A stretch of DNA of 64,000 bases from assembly GCF_016756395.1 (NCBI RefSeq), contig NZ_AP018365.1, forward strand, positions 3,881,001-3,945,000, in the 5' to 3' direction. Each line of letters begins with the position of its first letter. Position 1 is the stretch's first letter. Positions 7,628 through 16,579 of the stretch are shown piece by piece. The position numbers and the translations under genes are program-made. This DNA is from Streptomyces sp. SN-593. Its GTDB lineage: Bacteria > Actinomycetota > Actinomycetes > Streptomycetales > Streptomycetaceae. The notes under the pieces are model-generated. The model was not told the origin of the DNA. It did not search any database and saw nothing but the letters and a program-made list of their open reading frames with translations.

Positions 7628-8104
7628 GTGCGATTGGGCATCACCGGCCACCGCGGGCTGCCGGACCATGCGGCGCGGCTCGTCCGGGCCGCACTCACCA
7701 CGGTGATCGAGCAGTACCCGCCGACCGACCTGATCGGGGTCAGCTGCATCGCCGACGGCCCCGACGCATGGTTCGCGGAAGCGGTACTCGACCACGGCGG
7801 GCAGATCGAAGTCGTCATCCCGGCCGAGGAATACCGCGAGAACCTCCCCGAGTCCCATCACGCCACCTACGACGCGCTTCTCCGGCGAGCCTGCGAAGTC
7901 CACGTCACCGGGCTCAAGGAGTCCACCTCCGAAGCCCACCAGGCCGGCAGCGAAATCCTCGTCGGCGTCGTCGACCTGCTCCTGGCCGTCTGGGACGGCC
8001 AGCCCGCCCGCGGCTACGGGGGCACCGCCGACGTCGTCGCCTACGCGAAACGCACCGGCGTGCCCTACTCCGTCATCTGGCCCGAGGGCGCCACCCGGGA
8101 CTGA
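7628..8104 (+). CDS. SLOG-superfamily nucleotide-binding protein
   Basis: 158 residues beginning RLGITGHRGLPDHA, the GxTGHR-type first strand and loop of the SLOG (Smf/DprA-LOG) Rossmann-like fold. The C-terminal GGTADVVAYAKRTGVPYSVIWP matches the usual last segment of actinobacterial members. The family binds nucleotides or their derivatives, in some cases as sensors in conflict systems. GTG at 7628 has AAGGGCAGG upstream. It starts 28 bases after the regulator and 51 bases before the creatininase gene, so it is likely cotranscribed. The exact ligand is unknown. Confidence 0.7.
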   Translation: MRLGITGHRGLPDHAARLVRAALTTVIEQYPPTDLIGVSCIADGPDAWFAEAVLDHGGQIEVVIPAEEYRENLPESHHATYDALLRRACEVHVTGLKESTSEAHQAGSEILVGVVDLLLAVWDGQPARGYGGTADVVAYAKRTGVPYSVIWPEGATRD

Positions 8105-8155
8105 CGCCAACCGAACGCGATGCGGGCAGCAGCTGAGTCGTACGCGAGGAGAACC

Positions 8156-8884
8156 GTGAACCTGCTCCCCACCCTGACCACCACCGACGTCCAGCAGCAG
8201 GCACCGCAGGTCGCCGTCCTCCCCGTCGGCTCGTACGAACAGCACGGCTCCCACCTGCCGCTCGTCACGGACACCGCCATCGCCTGCATCCTCGTCCGGG
8301 AGATCGCCGCCGCGTACCCCGTCCTGCCGCTCCCACCGGTCACCATCGCGTGCAGCCACGAACACGGCACCTGGCCCGGCACCGTCAGCATCAGCGCCCG
8401 CACCCTCCACGCCGTGATCACCGACATCGCCCAATCCCTCGAAGCATCCGGCATCCGCAAACTCGTCGTGGTCAACGGCCACGGCGGCAACTACGTGCTC
8501 TCCAACGTCGTCCAGGAAGCCAACCTCACCGAACCCCGTATGACCCTCTTCCCCACCGCGGCCGAATGGACCCGCGCCCGCGAACACGCGGGCCTTGCCA
8601 CCAACTCCCACGACGACATGCACGCCGGCGAGATAGAGACCTCGATCCTCCTGCACGCCGAACCCGACCTCGTCCGCCCCGGCTACGAAACCGCCGACCA
8701 CGCCGCCCCCGAGCGCCCCTTCCTCCTCACCCACGGCATGCGCGCCTACACCGACACCGGCGTCATCGGCTTCCCCTCCCACGCCACATCAGCCAAGGGC
8801 AAAGCCGTCCTGACCAGCCTCACCCACGACTTCGAAACCCACCTCCACGCCCTCAACGAAACAGGGCCGACCACCAACGCGTAG
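8156..8884 (+). CDS. Creatininase-family amidohydrolase
   Basis: 242 residues. All family hallmarks are visible: PVGSYEQHGSHLPLVTDT near residue 22 (metal ligands Glu, His, Asp), VNGHGGN near residue 105, and DMHAGEIETS near residue 155. The family contains metal-dependent amide hydrolases, including creatininase, formamidopyrimidine hydrolases and mycofactocin-maturation enzymes; which reaction applies here cannot be told. GAGGAG lies five bases before the GTG at 8156, so I chose this over the ATG at 8120. The neighbourhood (SLOG, NUDIX) hints at a nucleotide-like substrate. Confidence 0.85.
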   Translation: MNLLPTLTTTDVQQQAPQVAVLPVGSYEQHGSHLPLVTDTAIACILVREIAAAYPVLPLPPVTIACSHEHGTWPGTVSISARTLHAVITDIAQSLEASGIRKLVVVNGHGGNYVLSNVVQEANLTEPRMTLFPTAAEWTRAREHAGLATNSHDDMHAGEIETSILLHAEPDLVRPGYETADHAAPERPFLLTHGMRAYTDTGVIGFPSHATSAKGKAVLTSLTHDFETHLHALNETGPTTNA

Positions 8885-8961
8885 GAGGTCTACCGGCATC
8901 AAGCCCGCCACGCAGCGCGAAGGACAGCTGGACAGGTGCTGGCGGCCATAAGCTCCCGGAC

Positions 8962-9432
8962 ATGAGTCCGCGCCTGAGCACCGTGATCCTGCCGATCTAC
9001 CGTTGGGCCGAGGGTCGAAAGGTATGGCAGGGAGCCGAGGAACTCGGCTCCCACACCGCCTACAAACCCGGCTGGGAGATCCCCGGCGGCTACCTCCACC
9101 CCGGGGAGACCCCGAGCGAAGGTGCCGCCCGCGAGCTCAAGGAGCTGGGCCTCACCACCCCCATCGGCCGCCTCCACGTCGCCGATTAGGAACCCCACCC
9201 GAGCGAGGGCGACAAGCTCCTCTTCGTCTTCGACGGCGGCCTTATCACCGACGCGGACCGCGCCCGGATCACCCCGGACGGCGTGGAGATCGGTGAGTAC
9301 GCCTTCCACGAAGAGAATCAGCTCGACGCCGTCCTGATCCCTCGCCTTGCTCGTCGGATTCACGCAGCATTCGCGGCGAAAGCAAACCGAAAGACCGTCT
9401 ACCTGGAGCACGGCAGCATGAGCGGATCATGA
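8962..9432 (+). pseudogene. NUDIX hydrolase pseudogene
   Basis: The frame from ATG 8962 gives MSPRLSTVILPIYRW, then KPGWEIPGGYLHPGETPSEG and RELKELGL, then a TAG at 9187-9189, after which the same frame continues EPHPSEGDKLLFVFDGG to a TGA at 9430-9432. The TAG sits where relatives have Trp (one base from TGG). The Nudix box GX5EX7REUXEEXGU is also damaged: RELKELGL lacks one of the two adjacent catalytic glutamates, as if one GAG codon was lost. The stretch before the box matches the fold poorly. Three defects together argue for a dead gene rather than a sequencing error. Confidence 0.75.
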
Positions 9433-9562
9433 CGTTCGCCGGTCTGCAATCGAGCGAGCGCAAGCCATCCCCCAGTCCGAGTGCCACGATCATCGAAACT
9501 CGGCAGCAGGACACGTTCTAATCGACGTTCAGGCGCCGTTCTTGATCGCCGCGGCGCCGAGC

Positions 9563-12500
9563 CTATGCCGCGAGGGTGATGGGCTTGGCCGTCTGCTCCA
9601 GTTCCTTGAAGATGACCTTGAGCCGTTCGAGTTCGTCACCCGTGAACAGGTCGTCCGGCCCCCCGGGGGCGAGGTCGGCAAACGAGTCCTCGTAGAGATC
9701 TCCCAGGCTGAGGATTCCGCGCCTGACAACCGCGTCGATAACCAGTGTCAGGAAGTCGAATTGGCGGGAGCTGAGCTCCTTGCCCGCGCAGAATGCCTCG
9801 AATGCCTTCTGCGCGGCCTGCCGATCCAACCCGCACAGCCCGCGCACGAAGAGACCAAGCCCTCCGGATGAGCGCACCTCGTCCAGGTCTTCGGGTGAGG
9901 CGACAGCCTCCGCGAGGAAGACCTCCTCCAGACTTGCAAGATCGAGCTCGGTGATCTGCTCGTTGAGACGCAGTTTGCGCACCACCGGCTGATCTTCATG
10001 GCGAAGGAGATAGGCCCGCGCCTTCTGCTTGAAGCGCTGCTCGTCCGTGCCTTGGGGCATGCCCTCGATCTCCGCCTCACTGATGTCGCCGAACTCGTCG
10101 ACGAAGTCGGTGTAGACGATGTTTCGCTTGACAGCGGGGTCGGTGAGCCGAGCGAGCTGGCGCAAACGACGCCGCATATCCTCCAGCATCGGGAGCGTCA
10201 CGTCGTTCCACCACTCCTCTCCGGACACCGCTTCCAGAAGTTCCGCTTGCTCGCGGACCACGGGGATGTTGGTCTTGGTCAGCAGGTTGGAGGCGATGTC
10301 CTGGATCTTCGTGCGCAGCTTGGCGAACTCATTGCCGCCTTCCAGCGCGGCGAGCTGGAGACCATACGCCATCAGGTCGAACCGCCTGGCCTCCTCGCCC
10401 GTCTCTTCATCGGGACGGAACTCGCTGGGGAGACCGAGCAGGTGGTCACGGATCTCGGTGTCCGCGGCGTCGTCCACCCGGTGCCAGCTGCCGAACTCGC
10501 CGAAGGTCTCGATCTCCCTACGGTGCGGGCGCACCAGGAAGTTGTCCAGGTTCATACCGGTGACAGTCCGATGCAGCCGGTGGGCGAGCGCCCAGCGGAT
10601 CTCGGCCTCAGTACTGATCGCATCGGGGCCAGCATCGCGTGCAGGATCGGGCTGCTGCCGCTTGTCCAGGACCCGCACCAGGTCAAGCTGGCGCCGTAGG
10701 AGCTGTTCGGTGAGGGTGACGGCTCTGCGTCCCTCTGACCGGTCGAGTTGGCTGTTGAAGAAGTCGATGTTGCCGCAGAAGTCGAAGACGTAGAAGTTCT
10801 GCTTGTTGTGCGCGGGGTTGGTGGAATCGGGACCATAGAGGGCCGGACGCAGGCGGGTGCCGCGACCGATCATCTGCCAGAACTTGGTCCTGGAGAAGAC
10901 CGGCTTGGCGAAGACCAGATTCACCACCTCGGGCACGTCGATACCGGTGTCGAGCATGTCGACGGAGATGGCGATGTCGGGAGCGTTCGGCGGGTTCTTC
11001 GGGTTGGAGAAGGCGTCAATGAGGGACTGTGCGTAGGTCTCTTTGTACGTGATCACACGCGCTGTATGGCCGGCACCCTTCGGATAATTGGCGTTGTAGC
11101 GGGCCTCGATGTAGCGGGCGTGTTCGTTGTTCTTGGCGAAGATGATCGTCTTGCCGAGCCGGTCACCGCCCTCGACGCGGTGACCACGCGTCATGAGCGT
11201 CTCCAGCATCTTGTCCACGGTGTTGTCGTTGAAGAGGTACTTGTTCATCTCGTCACGGCTCACCGCGTCCGGGATGTCACCGTCCTCGGTCCACTCCATG
11301 GCGTCCCACTCGGCCTTCTCCTCGTCCGAGAGGTCGGCGTAACGAATGCCGTGCTCCATGAACTTCAGCGGTACCTTGACCGCCTTGGGCAGGACGAGAT
11401 AGTGCTCGGCGGCCGCTTCCTGGAGGTCGTACGAGTCGGTCGGGACCCCGTCCTCCATGGCGAACAGCTTGTACGTGTTGTGGTCGATCTCGTTCTTGGG
11501 CGTGGCGGTCAGGCCGAGCAGCAGCGAGTCGAAGTAGCGGAACAGCTCGCCGTACTTCGCGTACACGGAGCGGTGTGCCTCGTCGATCACGATCAGGTCG
11601 AAGTGGCCGGGACCGAAGCGGCGACGGCCCGCGCCGTCGATGACATCGATCTGCTTCATCATCGTCTGGTACGTGGAGAGGTAGACACGGGCCGCCGCAC
11701 CCCTGTCGTCGAGGAGGCTGGCCACCGGGGTGTTCGGCAGGTTCTCCTTGAACGCCTTCATCGCTTGGGTGACCAATGCCTGCCGGTCGGCGAGGAACAG
11801 CACCCGCTGCGCCCACCCCGCCTTCATCAACTGGTCCACGAGGGCCACGGTGGTACGGGTCTTGCCAGTGCCAGTCGCCATGACGAGCAGCGCCTGCCGC
11901 CCCCGGTCCCGCTCGAAGGTCTCGCCCACACGCTTGATCGCACGAAGCTGGTAGGGACGGCCGGCGATCTTCTCGTTCACCGGTGTGGTCGTCAGGGAGA
12001 GGCGCCCGGCACGCTGCCGGATGTGCCAATGCAGCTCGTCCCTCGTGAAGAAACCCTGCACCTGGCGGGGCGGGTAGCCAAGGCCGTCGTCCCAGAGATA
12101 GGTCTCGTATCCGTTGGTGTAGAAGATCACCGGGCGGCGGTTGAACTGGCTTTCCAGCGCGTCCGCGTACAGCTTTGCCTGCTGCTGCCCGTCCCGGGCG
12201 TCACGCCGGGTCCGCTTGGCCTCGATCACGGCGAGAGGCTTGCCATCGTCGCCCCAAAGTACGTAGTCGACGAAGCCCTTGCCGCTCTTGGTGGGCATAC
12301 CGGAGGCGATCGGGTACTCCGTGTCCTTTCCGGGAGTGAGGAGGTCCCAGCCCGCTTCTTTGAGGAGCAGGTCTATGAACGCGTCGCGGGTCGCCTTCTC
12401 GTCGTAGTCGTGAGTGTCCTGCACAGCCTGGTTGGCGGCCTTCGCGGCGGCGATCTGTGCCTTGAGCTCTTCGAGTTGCCGGGCCAGGTCCGCGTTCTGG

Positions 12501-13138
12501 GCGCGTTCAGCCGCAAGTTGCTCGGCTTGCTGCTTAAAGCGCGCCTCGTCCTCTGCCTCTTTGGCCTTGAGCTCGGCCTGCCTTAGGGCGCGCGCCTGAG
12601 GGGAGAGGGGACGCGGTACAACGCTGGTGTCGAATTCCAGGCCGGCGGGGGGCAGTGCGGCGGGCCGGAGTGCATAGGTCCGGGCGAACCAGTAGAGGGA
12701 GTGGAACAGCTCCCTGACACTTGCCTCAGCGATGGACTTCGGGACCGGGGCGGCCTTGTGCACGGCATTGTTCCCATGCCGGCGGATGAGGTCCATCTTG
12801 GCGTTGACCCTCGGCCCCACGAGCTGCCGAAAGGTCGGCTCGTGGAGCATCGCCGCGAGGTCCTTCTTGTAGGGCTGGCTGAGGCTGCTGTCCTTGTCAT
12901 ACATCCAGCGGGCCGCGATCTCGATGGCGCGGCGGGCGTAGAAGCAGGCGGCTCGGGGATCGTGATGGATCAGCCGCTCGGCGCGGGTCGCTTCATCGTA
13001 GAGGGCGGGCCATTCGGCATAGAGGAAGGCGAAGTTGCCACCTGCGGCACGGCCGATGCTACCGGCGGCGGCGCGGTCGCGGGCGGCCCTGTCCTGCTGG
13101 GTCCGTCCCTGGCCGTCGCAGTTCTGCAAGTCACCCAT
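9563..13138 (-). CDS. hsdR: Type I restriction enzyme, endonuclease/translocase subunit R
   Basis: 1191 residues, normal length. Order: DUF4145-like helical domain (~35-140), coiled coil (~185-240), HsdR nuclease domain (~250-380) with catalytic Asp291 and Glu306-Ala-Lys308, then a superfamily 2 motor with Walker A ATGTGKT at 421-427 and the Walker B box DEAHRS, and an EcoEI R-like C-terminal region. It cleaves unmethylated DNA after ATP-driven translocation, in complex with HsdM and HsdS. ATG at 13138 has GGGGAGGGG upstream. It is transcribed in the same direction as hsdM-hsdS but separated by 186 bases with a strong hairpin. Looks intact. Confidence 0.95.
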   Translation of the reverse strand: MGDLQNCDGQGRTQQDRAARDRAAAGSIGRAAGGNFAFLYAEWPALYDEATRAERLIHHDPRAACFYARRAIEIAARWMYDKDSSLSQPYKKDLAAMLHEPTFRQLVGPRVNAKMDLIRRHGNNAVHKAAPVPKSIAEASVRELFHSLYWFARTYALRPAALPPAGLEFDTSVVPRPLSPQARALRQAELKAKEAEDEARFKQQAEQLAAERAQNADLARQLEELKAQIAAAKAANQAVQDTHDYDEKATRDAFIDLLLKEAGWDLLTPGKDTEYPIASGMPTKSGKGFVDYVLWGDDGKPLAVIEAKRTRRDARDGQQQAKLYADALESQFNRRPVIFYTNGYETYLWDDGLGYPPRQVQGFFTRDELHWHIRQRAGRLSLTTTPVNEKIAGRPYQLRAIKRVGETFERDRGRQALLVMATGTGKTRTTVALVDQLMKAGWAQRVLFLADRQALVTQAMKAFKENLPNTPVASLLDDRGAAARVYLSTYQTMMKQIDVIDGAGRRRFGPGHFDLIVIDEAHRSVYAKYGELFRYFDSLLLGLTATPKNEIDHNTYKLFAMEDGVPTDSYDLQEAAAEHYLVLPKAVKVPLKFMEHGIRYADLSDEEKAEWDAMEWTEDGDIPDAVSRDEMNKYLFNDNTVDKMLETLMTRGHRVEGGDRLGKTIIFAKNNEHARYIEARYNANYPKGAGHTARVITYKETYAQSLIDAFSNPKNPPNAPDIAISVDMLDTGIDVPEVVNLVFAKPVFSRTKFWQMIGRGTRLRPALYGPDSTNPAHNKQNFYVFDFCGNIDFFNSQLDRSEGRRAVTLTEQLLRRQLDLVRVLDKRQQPDPARDAGPDAISTEAEIRWALAHRLHRTVTGMNLDNFLVRPHRREIETFGEFGSWHRVDDAADTEIRDHLLGLPSEFRPDEETGEEARRFDLMAYGLQLAALEGGNEFAKLRTKIQDIASNLLTKTNIPVVREQAELLEAVSGEEWWNDVTLPMLEDMRRRLRQLARLTDPAVKRNIVYTDFVDEFGDISEAEIEGMPQGTDEQRFKQKARAYLLRHEDQPVVRKLRLNEQITELDLASLEEVFLAEAVASPEDLDEVRSSGGLGLFVRGLCGLDRQAAQKAFEAFCAGKELSSRQFDFLTLVIDAVVRRGILSLGDLYEDSFADLAPGGPDDLFTGDELERLKVIFKELEQTAKPITLAA

Positions 13139-13170
13139 GCCGGTGCCCCTCCCCTGTTACGCAGCTCAAT

Positions 13171-13202
13171 CGTACGGGTCCGGGGAGCCCCGGACCCGTA
13201 CG
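13171..13202. terminator. Perfect 15-bp hairpin between hsdS and hsdR
   Basis: CGTACGGGTCCGGGG (13171-13185) is perfectly complementary to 13188-13202 with only two bases between the arms. It lies 32 bases upstream of the hsdR start, after hsdS. No T-run follows on either strand, so it may be a GC-type terminator or attenuator, or a processing site lowering hsdR expression relative to hsdMS. A weaker stem pairs 13237-13246 with 13271-13280. Confidence 0.6.
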
Positions 13203-13324
13203 AGGTCGACAGATCTTGTCCGTCTCCTACGGCAGAGCCGCCCCTGGACCCGGGCTCCCCTGCTCGACCGCAGGGGCGGCGTGTGGTGCGGTCGGCGCTA
13301 TGCACCGGGTACACCGGAGGCGGC

Positions 13325-14524
13325 TTACGCCGCGCCGCCGGTCGCCTCATGATCCCAGAGGGCGCCGGAGAAGGCACGGTGTTGCAGGGAGGTGAAGAGT
13401 TCGTCGAGGGTGGCGAGGTGGGTCAGGTGACACTGTTTGACCTCCTGCAAACGGTTCAGCCGGCTCAAGAACGCGTGCTGCCGGCCCAAATCCGGCACTG
13501 CAATCGGGCTTTCCTTCACAGCGCCCGTACTAATGGTATTGAGTCCAGAAGTCGTGTTCGCCGACCTCAGCAAGTGACGTCTACCCACCGCAGAATTCAG
13601 ATACATCTCCACATATTCGGGAACGAGATACTGACGATCCACTCGAATCCGGATCAAGTGGTTCTGGTGCGTACAGACATCAATTGAACCGTCCCATAGC
13701 GCAACACGTCCAACTTCGGAAGGATTTCCGTGCCCTTCCACAACTAGCAGATCGCCAGCCGCAAGGCGAGTGCGCTCGATTTCTTGCGGACTCGCCTGCA
13801 GCGTTTTGATCACATCCAGTTTCAAATAGCCCCTGTAAACATTCGCTACGCGAAGGTAGGGCACCTCCTGAGGCTTGGAAGTCCGGGCGCTTGAAAGCTG
13901 GAGTCCTCCCTGCACTTGAGCGAAGTCGGCCAACCTTGCCGACTTCGGCAGATCGCCGAACGTGTCGAGGAAGATGGACTGGGCGAGGTCGTCGAGGAGG
14001 TCGATAGCCTCGTGGCGCTTGATACGGAGGGCGTCCACCTGGTCGAAGAAGGCGGCGATGCGCTTCTGCTCCGCAAGTGGGGGCAACGGGACCATAAGGC
14101 GTCGCAAGTAGGATTCTGGAACCCGCCTCTGACCGCCACTGCCAGTCATCCGAAGCTCACCCTCGACACGGATCCAATGCTGTCGAAGAAATCTCAGCAA
14201 GTATCGTGCGTCCGCGTCTTGCTTAGGCCGAATAACATGGAATTCCGTAGAACCTGCACCGATTTCGTGCTCAAGCCGCGCCTGCGCGATCTTGCCATTT
14301 TGGAAACATGGCGTGATTTTCGCGACAAGAATATCTCCGGTGCAGAAAGGCGTGTAACCGGTACGCACTTCACCGTACCGCCGCGTCACACCAGGAGCCG
14401 TAGTTCCGAGCTCAGAAACATCCGCCATACCCAGAAATGACACCTCGGTTTCAGGATCGATGGGTTTTTTATGCGACGGATTAATCTCAGCAATATCACC
14501 CAACGGCAGGGATGCGAAACTCAT
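13325..14524 (-). CDS. hsdS: Type I restriction-modification specificity subunit
   Basis: 399 residues with two target-recognition domains. The first (~1-150) ends PLPPLAEQKRIAAFFDQVDA, the typical central conserved helix entry; the second (~190-360) covers VQGGLQLSSARTSKPQEVPYLR onward. Each would read half of a bipartite DNA site. ATG at 14524 overlaps the hsdM stop (ATGA). The region 13480-14480 is visibly richer in A/T than its flanks, as is usual for horizontally exchanged recognition domains. The recognised sequence cannot be deduced from the protein by eye. Confidence 0.92.
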   Translation of the reverse strand: MSFASLPLGDIAEINPSHKKPIDPETEVSFLGMADVSELGTTAPGVTRRYGEVRTGYTPFCTGDILVAKITPCFQNGKIAQARLEHEIGAGSTEFHVIRPKQDADARYLLRFLRQHWIRVEGELRMTGSGGQRRVPESYLRRLMVPLPPLAEQKRIAAFFDQVDALRIKRHEAIDLLDDLAQSIFLDTFGDLPKSARLADFAQVQGGLQLSSARTSKPQEVPYLRVANVYRGYLKLDVIKTLQASPQEIERTRLAAGDLLVVEGHGNPSEVGRVALWDGSIDVCTHQNHLIRIRVDRQYLVPEYVEMYLNSAVGRRHLLRSANTTSGLNTISTGAVKESPIAVPDLGRQHAFLSRLNRLQEVKQCHLTHLATLDELFTSLQHRAFSGALWDHEATGGAA

Positions 14525-16041
14525 GCGAACATCCCTTTCAGCTCCGCCGTGCCCTTAGCGATTTCTTCGTTGAGTTGCTCCAAATCAGCCAGGACCTCCA
14601 CCGGGGTCCGCGTCACGATCTCCTGGTAAACGATTTCCTTGTATCGGTTCAGGGAGAGGTCGTAGCCCTGGGCCGCGATATCCGCCTTGGGTACGCAGAA
14701 ACTCTGCTCGGTCCGTGCCCGGCCTCGCTCCGCGCCATCCCGTTCCTGCCAGCGGGCCAGGATGTCGGGGAGGTTATTCCTCAAGAGTTCGTCGGCCGTC
14801 AGCGGGTCGCCCTGCGGGCGGACTCCTAGGCGCTCCTCGGGAAGCAACGGGTTCCGCTTGTCATCTAGACTCAGACCGTCCGCTTGCATGTCGTAGAACC
14901 AGACATGGTCCGTGCCACCCGAGTCCGTCTTCGTGAAGAACAGGATCGCCGTCGATACACCCGCGTACGGCTTGAACACTCCGCTCGGTAGCTTGACTAC
15001 CGCTTGGAGCTGCTGCTCCTCCACCAGGATGCGGCGCAGTTCCTTGTGTGCCTTCGTCGAACCGAACAGCACCCCATCGGGGACAATGACGGCCGCCCGG
15101 CCACCGGGCTTAAGGAGCCGCAAGAAAAGGGCCAGGAACAGCAGTTCCGTCTTCTTCGTTTTGACGATGCGCTGGAGGTCCACCGCCGTGGACTCGTAGT
15201 CCAGGCTCCCCGCGAAAGGTGGGTTCGCGAGGATCAGGGAGTAGCGTTCGGCCTCGTCGGCCGCGCTCTCCGCAAGCGAGTCACGGTGCCGGATGTCCGG
15301 GTTCTCCACGCCGTGGAGCAACATGTTCATGGAGCCGATGCGGAGCATCGTGTTGTCGAAGTCGAAGCCGTGGAACGTCTTCTCGTTGAAGCGCTTGCGC
15401 TGCTCGGCACCCAGCAGCGACTCGCGGTGTACCCGCTGCATGTACGACGCCGCCTGCACCAGGAAGCCAGCCGTGCCGCACGCCGGGTCGCAGATCTCGT
15501 CGCGAGGTCCAGGCTGGGTCATCTCGACCATCAGGTCGATGATGTGCCGCGGCGTGCGGAACTGACCGTTCTGGCCTGACGTGGCGATCTTAGCGAGCAG
15601 GTACTCGTAGATGTCGCCCTTAGTGTCGCTGGTGTCCATGGAGATGCCGTCGAGGAGGTCGACGACCTTCGCCAGCAGGTTCGGCCCGGGAATCGTGAAC
15701 CGGGCGTCCTTCATGTGGTGGGAGTATGTCGATTCGTCCCCGCCCATGCGGCGCAAGTACGGGAAGGCGCCATCGGCGACGACCCCGTACATGATCTCGG
15801 GATCCTTGACCTTGAAGTTCTGCCAGCGTAGATCCTGCTGGTCGTCCGTGAAGAAGGGGTCCGGGTCAGGCTTGCCCGTTGCTGTCGCCTTGCGGTCCTT
15901 ACGGGTCTGGATCTCGTCCAGCCGCTTGATGAAAAGCAGATAGGTGATCTGCTCCATCACCTCCAGTGGGTTGGAGATACCGCCGGACCAGAACGCGTCC
16001 CAGACGCGCCCCACCTTGCTCTTCAGTTCGCCCGTAATCAC
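14521..16041 (-). CDS. hsdM: Type I restriction-modification methyltransferase subunit
   Basis: 506 residues. Starts GTG at 16041 (VITGELKSKVGRVWDAFWSG), with AGGA upstream; the longer frame to 16131 lacks family character. It has the HsdM N-terminal helical domain, the AdoMet-binding motif DPACGTAGFLVQA and the adenine-N6 catalytic motif ILANPPFAGS. It methylates adenine within the HsdS target and forms the core enzyme with HsdS. First gene of hsdM-hsdS-(hairpin)-hsdR. Confidence 0.95.
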   Translation of the reverse strand: MITGELKSKVGRVWDAFWSGGISNPLEVMEQITYLLFIKRLDEIQTRKDRKATATGKPDPDPFFTDDQQDLRWQNFKVKDPEIMYGVVADGAFPYLRRMGGDESTYSHHMKDARFTIPGPNLLAKVVDLLDGISMDTSDTKGDIYEYLLAKIATSGQNGQFRTPRHIIDLMVEMTQPGPRDEICDPACGTAGFLVQAASYMQRVHRESLLGAEQRKRFNEKTFHGFDFDNTMLRIGSMNMLLHGVENPDIRHRDSLAESAADEAERYSLILANPPFAGSLDYESTAVDLQRIVKTKKTELLFLALFLRLLKPGGRAAVIVPDGVLFGSTKAHKELRRILVEEQQLQAVVKLPSGVFKPYAGVSTAILFFTKTDSGGTDHVWFYDMQADGLSLDDKRNPLLPEERLGVRPQGDPLTADELLRNNLPDILARWQERDGAERGRARTEQSFCVPKADIAAQGYDLSLNRYKEIVYQEIVTRTPVEVLADLEQLNEEIAKGTAELKGMFA

Positions 16042-16579
16042 ACCGTGGATCCTACGACCACCAAGCCCCCGGGAGGACCATCTTGCGGTCTCCCAGACAG
16101 CCCCCGCCCGTTCAGACCCCAACGTCCGCACGCCCGGTCGTGCCCGAACCGCCAGCCAGACGCGGCCCCACCGCAGAGCCGCCAGCCAGGGCCGATACCA
16201 GGCGCAGGCCGTACAGCCGGGCTCCGCGCTCCAGCTCGGGCGGCAGCGAGGGTGACTTCGGCAGGATGCCGCCGTCCCGGGTGTCCGTCATTTCCGCCTG
16301 CACGAGTCCTACAGCTGGTCGAACCACGGGCAGCTCAAGATCTTCCGCAGACCGGCCCAGCACACTTCCAGGCCGCCGTGCACTTGGATGGCGTTTTCGG
16401 CTTCGCCGCCAGAGCAGGCTGAAACCCGCTCACCAATCAACCGACGGTGACGCCCGTCTTGACTGCCCGTCGCTACCTTGGCAGGATCGGACTCAGCAAG
16501 CAAAACATCGCGCATATGGCTGCGCAGACCCTGTGGCCGTCCCTTCGGGGGCGGCCACAGACGTGTTTACGGAGGTTCG
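16042..16579. other. Divergent intergenic region between hsdM and the DUF3800 gene
   Basis: 538 bases with no supportable gene; the open frames here lack recognisable protein features. It should contain the outward promoters for hsdM (left) and the DUF3800 gene (right). The one clear element is the TTCG-loop hairpin at 16531-16560. Confidence 0.6.
16531..16560 (+). promoter_or_regulatory. 13-bp hairpin with TTCG tetraloop in the DUF3800 leader
   Basis: CTGTGGCCGTCCC (16531-16543) pairs with 16548-16560 around a TTCG loop, with a single T-G wobble on the RNA. It ends eleven bases before the GGAGG (16571-16575) of the downstream gene. UUCG-capped stems are exceptionally stable. The position suggests a leader structure, attenuator or 5' stabiliser rather than an end-of-operon terminator. 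Confidence 0.55.
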
